A stretch of DNA of 64,000 nucleotides, taken from positions 6,969,171-7,033,170 of the forward strand of contig JALMQS010000816.1 of assembly GCA_024734495.1 (NCBI GenBank), given 5' to 3'. The DNA is from Forficula auricularia (Eukaryota > Arthropoda > Insecta > Dermaptera > Forficulidae). Each line of letters starts with the position of its first letter. Positions within the stretch are counted from its first letter, which is position 1. Below are positions 45,581 to 57,525 of this stretch, one piece after another. Under the pieces are notes generated by a model. That model was not told where the DNA came from, ran no database searches, and saw nothing but the letters and a program-made list of their open reading frames with translations. The position numbers and the translations under genes are program-made.

Positions 45581-45609
45581 TCTTGGTGAAACATTTTAAA
45601 TAAAGTAAA

Positions 45610-45832
45610 GAAAATTTTGAAAATTTTTTTGAAACTTTTTAAAATTTTAAATATAAAATACTGGGTAGGTTTAACAAAAATAAAAGATAAGATGCTTTTT
45701 TAGCACGACTGTAGATATATATATTTCGGGGTATGAGCCCATCTTCAGCAGTTTCTTCTGTGAATCTTTTATTATTGTGAAACCCACCCAGTATTTTATA
45801 TTTTAAATTTTAAAAAGTTTCAAAATTTTTTC
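45610..45832. mobile_element. Inverted element with strong hammerhead-like core
   Basis: The arms aaaattttaaatataaaata then ctgggtaggttt and the complement aaacccacccagtatttta bracket a spacer. On the minus strand: CTGAAGA (45748-45742), stem GGG/CCC with loop CTCATA, GAAAT (45727-45723). It is one of the cleanest cores in the window. Cleavage site and stem I not established. Confidence 0.65.
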
Positions 45833-46199
45833 TAGATCCACATTTATCTCACATTTTTGCCATTCCTGAAAAAACTGATAATTGAAAATAAGGAAGGGCC
45901 CTTTTCCCTGACACCATCACATATATATTAACGAACGAGAATCTTGAAACGCCTTGTACGAACACATGCTAACGTAAATCTCTAAACACGTTTCACTTAA
46001 GGTCAAAATCGATTCAACAGCCAACTGTCAGATCTGAATATTTAAATCTAACAACAACAACAACGAATTTAATATGAAAACATGCTGTGAATATGTACGG
46101 TATTACTTGTAAAACATCTACAGTCTCTACAGATCTTGATATTACACAGAACTTTGAATCAAAAATATCAAAAGGTACATAAAAGGGTAGGTATACATA

Positions 46200-46955
46200 T
46201 TTTTAACCGACTTCAAAAAAGGAGGAGGTTCTCTATTCGATTGAATTTTTTTTTTTTTTTTTTTTTTGTGCCTATGTTACCTCATATCTCCGCCAATTGT
46301 CAACCGATTTTGAAAATTTTTTTTGCATTGGGTCCAGTCTAGCTTCCGATTGGTCCCATTTTTTTTCGAATTTTTTTCATAGGTATTAGACCTTTTTTAT
46401 TAGGTTTTATTAGGTTTGTTTAGACCTAACCTCTTTGTTTATGAACCGATTTCGATGGTTCTTTTTTTATCCGAAAGGGGGTGTCTTAGGGATGGTGTCA
46501 TATTAATTTGGTCAAGTTCTGATGATATAATCACTATTAATAACATCACTAAAAAGAGAAAAATAAAAATTTTTAAGAAAAAAATAAAACCGACTTCAAA
46601 AAATTAAATGCAACAAATAAAATACACTAAAAGGTATAAAATAATTATTATCTTATTTAGTTACAACTAAACGACGAAATATTAACATGGAATTACTTTT
46701 TTAAGTCGGTGCCAAACTTAATAGATTTTATGAATCGCACTCGACGGATCTTTACTTAGTACGTTTGGTGGGTACGCTCGCTTATAGGTATAGTTTGTTT
46801 GGCACCGACATTAAAAAGTAATTTCGTGTTAATATTTCGTCGTTTAGTTGTAACTAAATAAGACAATAATTATTTTATACCTTTTAGTGTATTTTTATAT
46901 TTGTTGCATTTAATTTTTGAAGTCGGTTTTTATTTTTTTCTTAAAAATTTTTTAA
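46200..46955. mobile_element. Family E element, best-preserved copy
   Basis: Starts accgacttcaaaaaaggagg and ends near aatttttgaagtcggttttt. It includes a long T run at 46246-46267, accgattttgaaaatttttt, and a mirrored core tagttacaactaaacgacga / tcgtcgtttagttgtaacta. Frames inside are broken. Related copies at 21620, 26520 and 32040. Confidence 0.65.
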
Positions 46956-47425
46956 TATTACAATTGTTTTGTTATTCAACAAAATCCGACGTTAAGGTAT
47001 TTCCTAGAATAGTTAAGCGTTACTTGTGTCTATTTTCCCTGAAATACGATTCAAAGATTTTCATTCAACGAACAGAGATGACAGGAGTTTTTGTTGCCTA
47101 AGCTCTTATTATTTATTATATCTCTTCTAAAGGTGTTCATATCTTGTGTAAAAAAAACTCCCTTGGGGAATTATTGTAAGGATATATATATATATATGAT
47201 TGACTGACAAAGAGAGGCCGAGAAAGAAGAGCAAAAAAGAAGAAATAATTGAAGCAACCATTCAGAGACGCAAACAAATGTTTTTCTGATGCCATCGACA
47301 GAATTCATGTTGCTATTAATACCAGTACATAATAACTGGATAAGCATATCTTTTTCTTCGTTTCTTTTTTTCTGCTATTGATAACTCTAATTTTTGTTTA
47401 ATGATTATATGATTATATATAATAT

Positions 47426-47910
47426 AATAAACTGATGTGGCCATCCACATGACTTTACCACACACCTGCCCCTTCTCTTATACAGGGTGGGGCATAAAGA
47501 TCTACCACATTTTGAAAAGGTATAAAAAATGAAAATAAGCTGACGTGTTCTGATGTGGCCATCCACTTGACTTTACCATACAACCTGGACCCTAAAATTA
47601 TTTATAATCGTGTAGGGGGGGGTTAGTTTTTGCATTTTTATACTTTCCATAGGGGTCCCACTGATTATGTATACAAAATTTGGTTGAGTTTGGTAAATGG
47701 CCAAGATTTTCATTTTTTGACCCTACACCCCCCCCCCATTTTGGGCGGTTAGTTTTTGCATTTTTAGACTTCTGGGGTCCCACTGATTATCTATACAAAA
47801 TTTGGTTGAGTTTGCTCAAATAACCCAGATTTTTAATTTTTAACCCCCCCTCCACCACAATGGACCAAAACTACGTGTGAAATTTGGTTTCGATATTCAA
47901 ACTTGTCCGC
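47426..47910 (+). mobile_element. MITE family A fragments
   Basis: A short head (ctgatgtggccatccacatg, 47431) is followed by a second, longer copy from 47540 that runs to gaaatttggtttcgatattc at about 47900, where the SINE begins. No 3' end remains. Confidence 0.65.
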
Positions 47911-48160
47911 CTACCTGGTGTAATGGTCAGCATAACTGGCTGGCAACCCAGATGTCTCGGGTTCGATTCTCGGCTATACCCAGACATTTTTTCTGTAAGT
48001 ATAGGGTCTGGTAATAAAAATTAAGTGGGAGATAAATTTAACCCAATTTATCGCGCGGAGAATTTACCACTGCTTGAAGCCCCTAAAAACTTAGTAAATT
48101 GGATATTGGATTGTATCTAACTTTCTGAGATTTGGCTCGTGATCCCGGCTTCTTTTCCTT
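47906..48160 (+). mobile_element. tRNA-derived SINE
   Basis: The tRNA-like head has A box TGGTGTAATGG (47916-47926) and B box GGTTCGATTCT (47960-47970) at the normal spacing, then a non-tRNA body (aagtgggagataaatttaac, tttaccactgcttgaagccc). It is not a functional tRNA gene: no clean acceptor stem or anticodon arm was found. Transcription by RNA polymerase III is inferred. Confidence 0.65.
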
Positions 48161-48164
48161 CTAC

Positions 48165-48235
48165 TTTGTTCTTTTCACGATGGAGGGGCCAGCCCATACA
48201 GGCCTTTAGGGGATGGAGCTTCTGGTGTATTTGTA
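48165..48235 (+). repeat. Jockey-like LINE 3' UTR fragment
   Basis: ttcttttcacgatggagggg then ccagcccatacaggccttta matches the 3' UTR of the LINE at 21425-21475. No poly-A run follows. Confidence 0.55.
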
Positions 48236-48500
48236 TACATAGTTTGATCGAAAGGGTTAGAATTTTCATTTTTGACCCTCCCCTCCTATTTTGGGTGGTT
48301 AGTTTTTGCATTCCCAGCCTTCTGGGAGCCCACAGATATGTATATAAAATTTGGTTTAGTTTCGTAGGGCTAGAATTTTCATTCCCCCCCCCCCCCATCC
48401 TCTTTTGGGTCACTATCAATTTTACATAGTGATTATTTTCATAAGGTCGTAAAGGGTGCATGTGCGAAATTTCGTCTTCCATTAAAGGTTCTAAGACTTA
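48225..48500 (+). repeat. MITE family A, diverged middle part
   Basis: ttagtttttgcattcccagc and tatataaaatttggtttagt with C runs correspond to the family A centre. Both ends are missing. Confidence 0.5.
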
Positions 48501-48669
48501 TATTGATAGTTCTATTTGTGTCCCAAAAGTTCCTGATTTTTTGTGTCACCTGTATATTTAAATAAAAGAAGTAATTATTATTTACTATCCAAGATAGAGC
48601 CTTGTCTTTAAATCTTTGAATAGAATGAAATAAACAGTATGAATTATGAATATTGTTAGATTAAATATA

Positions 48670-50268
48670 CGAGCCCCGTCCCATCTCAATTGGCCCACCA
48701 ATATTTTTTCTTTTTAAATAAAATTATGCTAATTCACGGTAAATTTAATTTAAATATTTATTTTTATTATCATTTGGAACAACATTTTAAACAATTTAAA
48801 ACATTTTATTGTAACATTTAACTTAAAATTATTTTTTAATTATTAAAAACATATTTTTATATAAAAAATAGTTCTTTGCTTTTCACGATTTTTTTTTAAG
48901 AATCTTTGAATATGTGAAATAATCAAGTAGGCTTTGCCTTTTTCCAACAAAAGAAAGTTTGTTTTGTTTATTATTAGTAAAAATGACTCGTGGAAAGGTT
49001 GTTGATGAAAAAATTCGCTCAATTATTATCAATTTATTTAAAAAGGGAAAATCAAACGCGGAAATTGGCGATCTAGTCAATTTATCAAAGTTTACTGTCA
49101 GAAATATTATTCGAGTTTATAAAACAACGGGTACAATAGCTACAAAACCTCGGTATTCGTCGAAATCCAAAACATCAAATGTTGATAGACGGGCATTGAA
49201 GATTATTAGAAAAAACAGGCGTTCGAACTATGGTGAATTATCTGTTCTTTAGAGCGATGCTGTGGGGCGAAGTGTTTCAAGATCCACGTGCCATAGAGAA
49301 GCCCTTAAGTTAGGTTTTAAAACTTACAACGTAATTTTATTGCAACTTATTCCAATATTTTTTTTGTAATTTTACTAATTTTTTTTAGGCAAAAGAAAAG
49401 CCACTCTTGACATTAAAACAAAAGAAAAACCGGCTTAAACGGGCTAAAAGTCACATTAATTGGACGAGTGATGAATGGAATAGTGTCCATTGGAGTGATG
49501 AGTCTCGTTTTGAAGTTTCTGTTGGGGACAATCGAAGCAGAGTTATTCGTCAGAAAAATGAAGCTTTCAATTCAGATTGTTTAAAAAAGAAAGTAAAATT
49601 TCCTGCTTCAGTTATGGTATGGGGTTCAATGTCTGCTAGAGGTGTTGGAAAACTTCACTTCATTGATGGAATTGTAAACACTAATAAATATTTAGAGATT
49701 TAAAAAAAAACGTTACTTCCAACAATGGCAGATGCATTGCAGAATAATAATAATTTTGTGTTTCAACAAGACGAGGCGGCCTGCGATACATCAAGAAAAT
49801 CTTTAAAATGGCTTTCTGATCATAATGTTCCACTTTTGGAGTGGGTGGCAAGCAGTCCCGACTTGTCATCAATAGATACTCTTTGGAACACAATGAAAAA
49901 GCTATTACGAATACAACCAGCTAGAAACGTAGTCGAATTAAAACACAAACTTCAAAATATTTGGGATACTTTCACTCAGGATGAGTGTCAAAACTTAATA
50001 AGTACGTTGCCCAAAAGAATTCAAGCCGTAATTAAAAATAAAGGCGACGTCACACAGCGGTAAAGGTTGATTTTGTATGTTTTCCTTGTTTTTAACAATT
50101 AAAAAATAATTTTAATTTAAATGTTACAATAAAATGTTTTAAATTGTTTAAAATGTTGTTCCAAATGATAATAAAAATAAATATTTAAATTAAATTTACC
50201 GTGAATTAGCATAATTTTATTTAAAAAGAAAAAATATTGGTGGGCCAATTGAGATGGGACGGGGCTCG
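48670..50268 (+). mobile_element. Complete Tc1-like transposon with 182-bp inverted repeats
   Basis: 1599 bp flanked by TA on both sides (48668-48669, 50269-50270). Inverted terminal repeats of 182 bp: 48670-48851 starting cgagccccgtcccatctcaa, and 50087-50268. They differ at few positions. The centre carries one transposase gene. Long near-identical ends and intact boundaries show that this copy arrived whole. Confidence 0.9.
48983..50063 (+). pseudogene. Tc1-type transposase, two stops and an apparent 58-bp intron
   Basis: ATG at 48983. Residues 1-60 form the paired-like helix-turn-helix (KGKSNAEIGDLVNLSKFTVR). A TAG at 49250 (codon 90) interrupts. The frame then continues to KLGFKTYN and meets a GTAATT...TTTTTTTAG stretch (49331-49388) that fits a 58-bp phase-0 intron; removing it restores AKEKPLLTLKQKKNRL. 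First catalytic Asp in HWSDESRFEV; second in FQQDEAA. A TAA at 49701 is in the same frame. The third acidic residue is Asp (SSPDLSSIDTLW) instead of the usual Glu, 34 residues after the second. With two stops the copy is dead. Confidence 0.85.
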
Positions 50269-50270
50269 TA

Positions 50271-50600
50271 GTAATACAATATTCTAAATAATTTCCGACT
50301 TGTCATTGTCTTGTAAAATGTAATCGGCCATGTCGAGAGCGATAAGAAAGGGGAGAGAATCTAAAATGAAAGGTCCTCGCAAGAGAGAACGATGCCAAAA
50401 GTACTTATTCAGTTTTCTTTCCACATGTAACCAAAACCAAGGCCAAGGAACTCAAGACCAGGCATCCGCTCCCCGAACTTTCGCTTCCACTCACCTCTTT
50501 ATTCACACCAGACGAATAATAAACATGGCATTTTTCGAAGGTCCCAACCACACTAGATTGGAATTATTAATTCAATAAAACAATCAAATATTCTATCATA
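50271..50600 (+). other. Intron sequence, nothing recognised
   Basis: An 82-codon open frame at 50330-50578 (basic, then Gln/Thr-rich) has no recognisable domain or splice context. I treat it as chance. Confidence 0.3.
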
Positions 50601-50666
50601 ATAATAAAACTAAGATACGAGGTAGGTTTTTTTGTGAAACCTACCTCGTATCTTAGTTTTATTATT
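50601..50666. repeat. Perfect 29-bp-arm hairpin
   Basis: ataataaaactaagatacga and aggtaggttt are mirrored after a 7-bp loop. A short inverted repeat with no flanking element recognised. Confidence 0.75.
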
Positions 50667-51007
50667 ATATTAAAATGTTTCACCTAGAACCAACACCGAA
50701 CTCCTTAAAGGTTAAATATTCTATCAATTGAGATACAATCTCTAACAATAATCTTAGGATTAACTAGGAAAAAATTGATATTGTTGGATTTATTTTCATT
50801 AATAATATCGAAATCCCTTTTATAAGATCATTTTCGGGGTTAATTTGTTACTTAAACTTTACAAATTAATAATCTATACAAAAAAATCGAGACACCTATA
50901 CTCTCTTTTGCTAAAATTTGACTTATTTCAGGTTCTAGATATCGGATTGGAATAAAAGAGGTGTCATAAGTTAGGGAAATTATTACAGTTTAATAAGAAA
51001 TAAATTG

Positions 51008-51130
51008 AAGGAGACAATAAAAGAGTGTGCCTTCTGATGGAATTATACATTTTATTTATTTATAACGAGACTATAGTTTCGAGGGGTTTGCCCTCTTCAT
51101 CAGTCTATTACAATGAATTCACAGGAATTA
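51008..51130 (-). ncRNA. Hammerhead-like motif, canonical CTGATGA core
   Basis: Minus strand: CTGATGA (51103-51097), a five-pair stem GAGGG/CCCTC with loop CAAAC, GAAAC (51080-51076). The host sequence (gagacaataaaagagtgtgc, 51012) is one arm of the element at 16745. The best match to the textbook core in this window. Confidence 0.6.
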
Positions 51131-51174
51131 ATTTATGAATATAAGGGCCACCCTAATATAGATATAGTAATACG

Positions 51175-52034
51175 AGAGGTCCTACTGCAATAAAAAGACT
51201 CACCTTAGCAAACGTGGTTTCTTCTATAATCCTATACGGAGCTCCAATCTGGGCGCATGTTTTGCGCTTCAAGCATTATGAGAGGTTATTGGAAAGCCTT
51301 AACAGAAGAATGGCCTTAAGAGTAATATCTGGATATAGAACAGTATCCACAATGGCAGCGCTAGCAATCTCAGGATTACCGCCGATTAAATTAAAAGTTG
51401 AGGAAAGAGTAGCCATATATAACCGGGGAAAATCGTACAAAGAAGAGGCAAAGAAACTCATGATGATAGCCTGGGAAGAGCAATGGCAAAACTATCAAGG
51501 ATGGGCCAAGATATTCATTCAAAATATCCATACATGGAATAACAGGAAATGGGGAAACGTAGACTTTTATGTGACACAAGCAATTACTGGTCACGGCGTC
51601 TTTGGCACATATTTATATAAGATGAAGAAAAGATCTACAAGCAAATGCTGGTATTGCGAAGAAGAGGACTCTCCTGAACACACAATATTTCACTGTCCAA
51701 GATGGACCCATATAAGATATGTTGCTGGTAGGAAGTGCGATACTGACATAACAAAATATAATGTAGCTGATCTCTTGCTGAGGTCAAGCCAAGACTGGAT
51801 AACTGTGGCCGACATGCTAAGAAACATCATGCGCATTAAAGAAGAAGAAACAAAAAATATAAGCTAAATTCAAGACACCGCCCTCCCCGAGGTAATGCTT
51901 TTTGGCGGTTTCCGGGGGGGGGGAGAAGGTTGAAAGTGTGGGGTTTTATTGGGTAGTCCCTCCTAGAGGGGGTTAGTCCCTCTCGCCAAGTGCGTGCGTA
52001 AAAGCATTTCACCACGATAAAAAAAAAAAAAAAT
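51175..52034 (+). pseudogene. R1-like LINE, C-terminal end and 3' UTR
   Basis: The frame enters around 51178 and reads ANVVSSIILYGAPIW (RT thumb region), then a long helical region and a CCHC zinc knuckle CWYCEEEDSPEHTIFHCPRW, typical of R1/Jockey-superfamily ORF2 ends. It stops at 51865-51867. The 3' UTR (gaggtaatgctttttggcgg, then agtccctctcgccaagtgcg) ends in a 15-A run near 52020-52034. 5' truncated, with no palm or endonuclease. The frame that remains is intact. Confidence 0.8.
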
Positions 52035-52718
52035 AGATATAGTGTCCACAGAGGCGAAAATAGGTCATTAATGTAATTAAATCTAAAAATTATTTATATA
52101 TTTTGAATTTGTATACTGTAAGAATTGTTATGATATTTTTAAATCGGATTAAAATTTTTACTAGACATAATTATGATGAAAGTGAATGAATACAATGATA
52201 CAATCAAATTTAGTTGGCCAGTCTAATCGCCAGAACAAAAAGTGCCTTTTTTTTCAATGACAACTTTAAATGCGAGGGAGGTTTGAGGAATTTTTTTTTG
52301 ACGCTCCATTTGATCAAGTGGTCACGCCGAGCTGATTGGGGCCGAGGTCACTCTACTAATGTAAATAAACATCAAGTCAAAATGTTGTTTTTTTTTTGTT
52401 TTTTATTTGTGCAAAAAATGATAAAAAAATGATCGAATGAATATTATCTGATCGAAAGAGTGAAATTGGACCCGGCTTTTAAAATAAGGGAAGAAAATCA
52501 ACAGCCCGAAGGCGTTCAGTTCAGGTAAGGGAAAGTGATTGGTGATGTTGCTTTTTGAAGATAAACATCAACAAATTAGGGATCCAATTAGGTCTCTCTC
52601 GATACGAATTCCAATGCGGATTCAGTTGTTTTAGAAAAAAATCATCAACCCGAGTGTCATTCACGTAAAGTCTTGAAGGGCACTTTTGCAAAATTTAGCA
52701 CAGGTCGATCAAAACAGA
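52035..52718. other. Intron sequence, nothing recognised
   Basis: No repeat match. 52440-52700 is more GC-balanced than average for the window. Confidence 0.3.
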
Positions 52719-53590
52719 TCATTTTAAATAGTATATTTTATAAAGAGTTGAATAAGTATACTTGGTTGGAATATCTCGAAAAAAAATTATTTATTAACCC
52801 TCTCTCCGAAGAGTAGTTGATGATAAGGGGGGACCCTTATCAACTTGATTGAGAATTTCTAGGGGAAATTTTTTTTTATTAATTTTCCAAAAACTAGAGT
52901 CATTTTAAATAGTATATTTTATAAAGAGTTGAATGAGTATACATTCGTTGGAATATCTCGAAAAAAATTACTTTTGAATCCTGTTTTCGAAGGATATACA
53001 TAGTTGATGATAATGGGGGACCCTTATCAACTTGAATGAGAATTTCTAGGGGAAAAAAATATTAATTTTCCAAAAACTAAAGTCATTTTAAATAGTATAT
53101 TTTATAAAGAGTTGAATGAGTATACATTCGTTGGAATATCTCGAAAAAAAAATTACTTTTTGAATCCTGTTTTCGAAGGATATACATAGTTGATGATAAT
53201 GGGGGACCCTTATCAACTTGAATGAGAATTTCTAGGGGAAAAAAAATATTAATTTTCCAAAAACTAAAAGTCATTTTAAATAGTATATTTTATAAAGAGT
53301 TGAATGAGTATACATTCGTTGGAATATCTCGAAAAAAAAATTACTTTTTGAATCCTGTTTTCGAAGGATAGTTGATTGAGAATTGCTAGGCGAAAAAAAT
53401 ATTATTTTTCAAAAAACTAAAATCATTTTAAATAGTGTATTTTATAGAGAGTTTAAAATATATATCTTCGTTGGAATATCTCGAAAAAAATTACTTTTTG
53501 AACCCTCTCTCCGAAGCGTAGTTGATGATCAGGGGGACCCTTATCAACTTGATTGATAATTCTAATATTTCTAGGGATTTCTAAGTATTT
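52719..53590. repeat. Tandem array of about 183-bp units
   Basis: The landmark tcattttaaatagtatattt starts units at 52719, 52900, 53083, 53271 and 53423 (spacings 181, 183, 188 and 152). Inside each are tggaatatctcgaaaaaaa and a gggacccttatcaacttga block; the fourth unit lacks the latter. Units 2-4 are most alike, so the array grew from the middle. Confidence 0.85.
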
Positions 53591-54436
53591 AGTGATGATA
53601 TTGTTTTTTTATGAGCCTTCCTTTTGGACCCATTAAGAAAAAAATAACTCTTTTATGGTGAATATCAGCTTTTTTGGTTTCTTGTTACAATACTGTACTA
53701 GAATTTATAACCTACATTTTCTTCTAATATTGGAAATCTTGCTTTTAGGATGTATTTCTTAATTGAGTCAAAAATTGAGAAGCTCATTTCCAAAATGTAC
53801 TAAATCCATATTTTGTAAAGAAATGAGGTAACGCCTGTTTCATATAAGGGGCCATGGACGAGTCATAAGCTTCGTGACGTCAGATGTAAATCTAAAGAAT
53901 TAAAACTCAATTCTAATGAAAAAAAAATTAAAATGTCCATGGACACAAGATGATTAAATTTTGTATCCTTCATTTGATTTGTTATGTTTTTGTAAAATTT
54001 CTAAAATGCTTGATTTATTATTATTGATTTTATGAAAAAAGACTTTAAATAGAGATATACAAAAAATTTTGGAAGTGTTGTTTTAATTAAATAATTTCTA
54101 AATTTAAAATTGCAAAATTTGTGACGTCACACCAGGGGAAGAGGGGTCCCACAAATGTGACCATCTGTGACAAGGACGAGAGGTTCTAAAAATAATGAAA
54201 TTCGTGTGACGTAAATTATGGATGGCCCCTAAGGAGCAAATTTCTCTGTGACGTCACAATACAGGAAGGCTTAATGAATGACAGATTATGACACAGGGGG
54301 GGATCTTCAAATCTCGAAATTCGTGTGACCTAATATATGGACGACCCCCAAATATTATCTTCCTGTATCAATTTCATGAAAAAATCTATAATTCCTTTAC
54401 TAAAATACACTTGAAAAATAAGTTTTATTTCAAAAG
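53591..54436. other. Intron with repeated gtgacgtca blocks
   Basis: cgtgacgtca, tgtgacgtcac and ctgtgacgtcac occur at 53874, 54120 and 54249, with related ttcgtgtgac blocks. They may be a diverged repeat or CRE-like sites. No gene. Confidence 0.35.
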
Positions 54437-54600
54437 GTGGGGGTCGGGTAGGCTAGGGGTTAGCGTGTCAGCCTGATAACCAAGAGGACCCGGGTTTGAA
54501 TCCGACTCGGGGTATCCGGCTAAAACCTGACCCCCGGGGGGGGGGGGGGGGTAGAGACAAATTTAAATAATGAAAACGACAAAAAAGAACAAAAAAATTG
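54437..54600 (+). mobile_element. tRNA-derived SINE with G-run
   Basis: The tRNA-like head has an A-box-like taggctaggggttagcgtg and B box GGTTTGAATCC (54493-54503). A run of about 16 G follows at 54535-54551, then an A-rich tail. Not a functional tRNA by its fold. Confidence 0.6.
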
Positions 54601-55217
54601 CATACATTACACGTAAAATGTTGTTACGAAAAGGATTTTGAGTTATCGAGCGTATCAAAATACGCCACATTTTTTCGATTTACCGAAGTTAACAGCTGAA
54701 GAGATCGAATTATCGAAAAATTCGAATTATCGAGAGTCGGCTGTAATTGTTTTTGAGTCAATTTAATAATACAATTTTAATTTAGCCCTTAGATTGCCGA
54801 TGTAGAGTAAACCTTTTCTTCGCGGAAGATGAAAATACCGAAGGAAAGAATAAGAAACGGTGGGCAACAAAACGAGTGAAGATGCATTGGAGCGATACGC
54901 CCAGAATCCACCTCGATATCATCTCTAATTACAATTAATTGCCAGGAAAAGTCGAGAAATGCTACAAACGAAAAATATATTAGCTAGCTGAACAAAAAAA
55001 TCAATCAATTAAGATAACGTTATTCTAGTTTAAAATACCATTAAACAGAATTAATACAATACTTCCTGTACAATTGATTGAAAGAAAATACTAAAAGTAC
55101 CTACTCTTTATATTATCTCTCCTTTAATAAACTCACAGTAATTTAAACAATAAAAATACTTGAGAATGGTTCCAAGATTAAATAGGAAGACTAAATGAAT
55201 GAGTGAGATGTTTTGAT
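54601..55217. other. Intron sequence, nothing recognised
   Basis: 54785-54960 is GC-balanced and without repeat match; otherwise AT-rich. Confidence 0.3.
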
Positions 55218-55820
55218 TAACGCTTGATTTCAAGGCTCCACTGGCTCGCTCTAATACTGGCTTAATTGGCAGCTCAAATTATACAGATTAAAAAATATAT
55301 TCATTGATCTATTCGAAAACTCGAGTAGGAAAAATTGTTTAAAAAACCATATGAAAAGAAACGATGATTCGTGAAATAAAACTCGATTCTACTGCTGTTT
55401 ACTGATTTCTTTCATTTCACCTACTCTTGAGATCGACAAAAATTTTTGTTCACAAAAAGTCGATGAAAATTAAATTGGCGGGAAGGAAAGTACACTCCTG
55501 TTCGCTCCTGGTATCCGGATACAAATTTTAAAAATTTTAAGAAAATCAATCTTTAACGCTTGATTTCAAGGCTCCAATTTGCTCGCTGTAATACTGGCTT
55601 CATCATTGCCAGCTCAAATTATACAGATTAAAAGAATATATTCATTGATCTATTCGAAAACTCGAGTAGGAAAAATTGTTTAAAAAACCATATGAAAAGG
55701 AACGATGATTGGTGAAATGAAACTCGATTCTACTGATGCTTAGTGATTTCTTTCATTTCACCTACTCCGGACATCGACAAAATTTTTATTCACAAAAAGA
55801 CGATGAAAATTAAATTTGCT
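55218..55820 (+). repeat. Two direct copies of the 3225-type repeat
   Basis: ttaacgcttgatttcaaggc at 55218 and 55553 starts two units 335 bp apart that are about 90 percent alike by eye. The reverse complement of part of the unit makes the pair at 3225-3740. Confidence 0.75.
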
Positions 55821-55821
55821 A

Positions 55822-56178
55822 ATCGGTTTCTCGAAAACGGCTCTAACGTTTTGGATGAAATATACGGTTTGGGGGGTTCTTGCGTTGACAATTCGATCTG
55901 TCACGGTCTCAACTTCGGCTAAGTTGTTTTTGATGTTTTTTTTTAATTGAAATAATTATTCACAGGTGATTGTCTCGATAAAAATGTATAATTACATTTT
56001 TATTCAATTTCTTTTTAATAATTAATTGGTTTTTGAATTTTAAATTCCACAAATAGTATATTATAGCAAATATTATCATATATTAGAATTTGCCAATTTA
56101 TTTAATTGGAGCTATTTTTTTATTGAATATTAAATTATTAAAAATAATATTAATATATCGGTGTTCCAGGTACTAGTT
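55822..56178 (+). repeat. Family C copy 8
   Basis: aatcggtttctcgaaaacgg to tcggtgttccaggtacta. An internal deletion removed the hammerhead-like part and the first half of the terminal hairpin. Confidence 0.65.
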
Positions 56179-56756
56179 ACAGGGTAAAACTAGGTAACAT
56201 AAACGTTTTAAAGTTTAATTTTTGAAAATAAATAAATTGATTAATAAATAAATTTGAGTTTATTTTCTTTTTGATTTCTTGGCACGACCACTTTCTTTCG
56301 AAAATCTTGTAATGTAATAAATAATTCTAATTTTAAGAATTTTTTTTTTTTTTTTGTTACAAAAACTTTATCTGGATATTGACGGTTGTCTACATTTTAG
56401 GCAGCCTATGAGAAATACAATCGAAACAAGATAATATGAACTACATATATGGTTCGTGCGTCACGACTTTAGCGCCAACTGGCGACGAAAATATAAGCTT
56501 TGGGGGATGATTTATTAAACGTCCAAGATAAAGAGACTCGCTCATGGCCCCTAGGCTCCTTGAACTCTTTTATCTATGCTATATACTTTAATACAATATT
56601 TGCCCCAATTCGCTCAAATTATTTGAATAAATAAACACAAGAGAGCGCTACCTTTGGCAGTAGTGCTGCGTCTATGTTTAACGCACAGTCCTTATTCCAG
56701 CCGACATCGACACTTGAATTTCATTATCAAACCGAATAAATTTCTAGTAAAGTAAG
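56179..56756. other. Intron sequence, nothing recognised
   Basis: A T run at 56340-56356. 56445-56500 (gcgtcacgactttagcgcca) is GC-richer but unmatched. Confidence 0.3.
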
Positions 56757-57525
56757 CTGACGTGTTCTGATGTGGCCATCCACTTGACTTTACCATACAA
56801 CCTGGCCCCTCACTTACATTAATATTTAATAAAATTATTTATAATCATGTAGGGGAGGGCGGTTAGTTTTTGCATTTTTAGACTTCTGGGCGTCCACTGA
56901 TTATCTATACAAAATTTGGTTGAGTTTGCTCAAACGAACTAGATTTTTAATTTTTAACCCCCCACCACCCCCCTTAATTTTGGGTCGATATGCACCAAAA
57001 TCTGGACAGCTCTTATTGTATATAAAAAGAAAAAAAAGAAAAAAGAATTTTTTTTTTGTAAATATATTATGTTAATATTCCTATAATTATGTAAATAATC
57101 CTGTAATTAAATTCACCCGATTATGTAAATATTTCTTGTTAGTGGAGGCCCCCACCTGCGTGGCCCAATAAACGAAAAATCAATGGACCAAAACTACATG
57201 TGAAATTTGGTTTCGATATTCTAACTAGTTTTTGAGCTAGCTCGTCCACAAAAATTTGGTAACGCACAGACTAACACCCAGACAACCAGACAGACTAACA
57301 GACATTTTGACAAAACAATTATTATCTCGAAAAATATAATTTTTTCGATGTTCACTTACTAGAGCTTTTTTGTAGAGCGAAATGCCATAGTTTCGCTCAA
57401 TTTTTTTAATCGAAATAGTTTCAGCCGTTTTTGAGATATTTCTAAAAAAATAAGCAAAAAAAACACACTTTTTTTCATGCACGATTACAATACTTGACCA
57501 TACCCTGTATGGTAAAGTAACAATG
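56757..57525 (+). mobile_element. MITE family A, copy with nested insertion
   Basis: From ctgatgtggccatccacttg to CCCTGTATGGTAAAGTAA. At about 57019-57180 an insertion ending ccacctgcgtggcccaataa then acgaaaaat splits the block found intact at 17960; it has a poly-A signal AATAAA and looks like a retroposed 3' end. Confidence 0.7.

Noticed and set aside
44640..45600. Long open frames rich in KYLEVFGNIW (+) and SKYFQ (-) repeats
   Set aside because: They are direct translations of the decamer minisatellite and exist on both strands.
47906..47985. tRNA gene from A and B boxes
   Set aside because: No convincing acceptor stem or anticodon arm, and a SINE-like body follows; called a SINE head.
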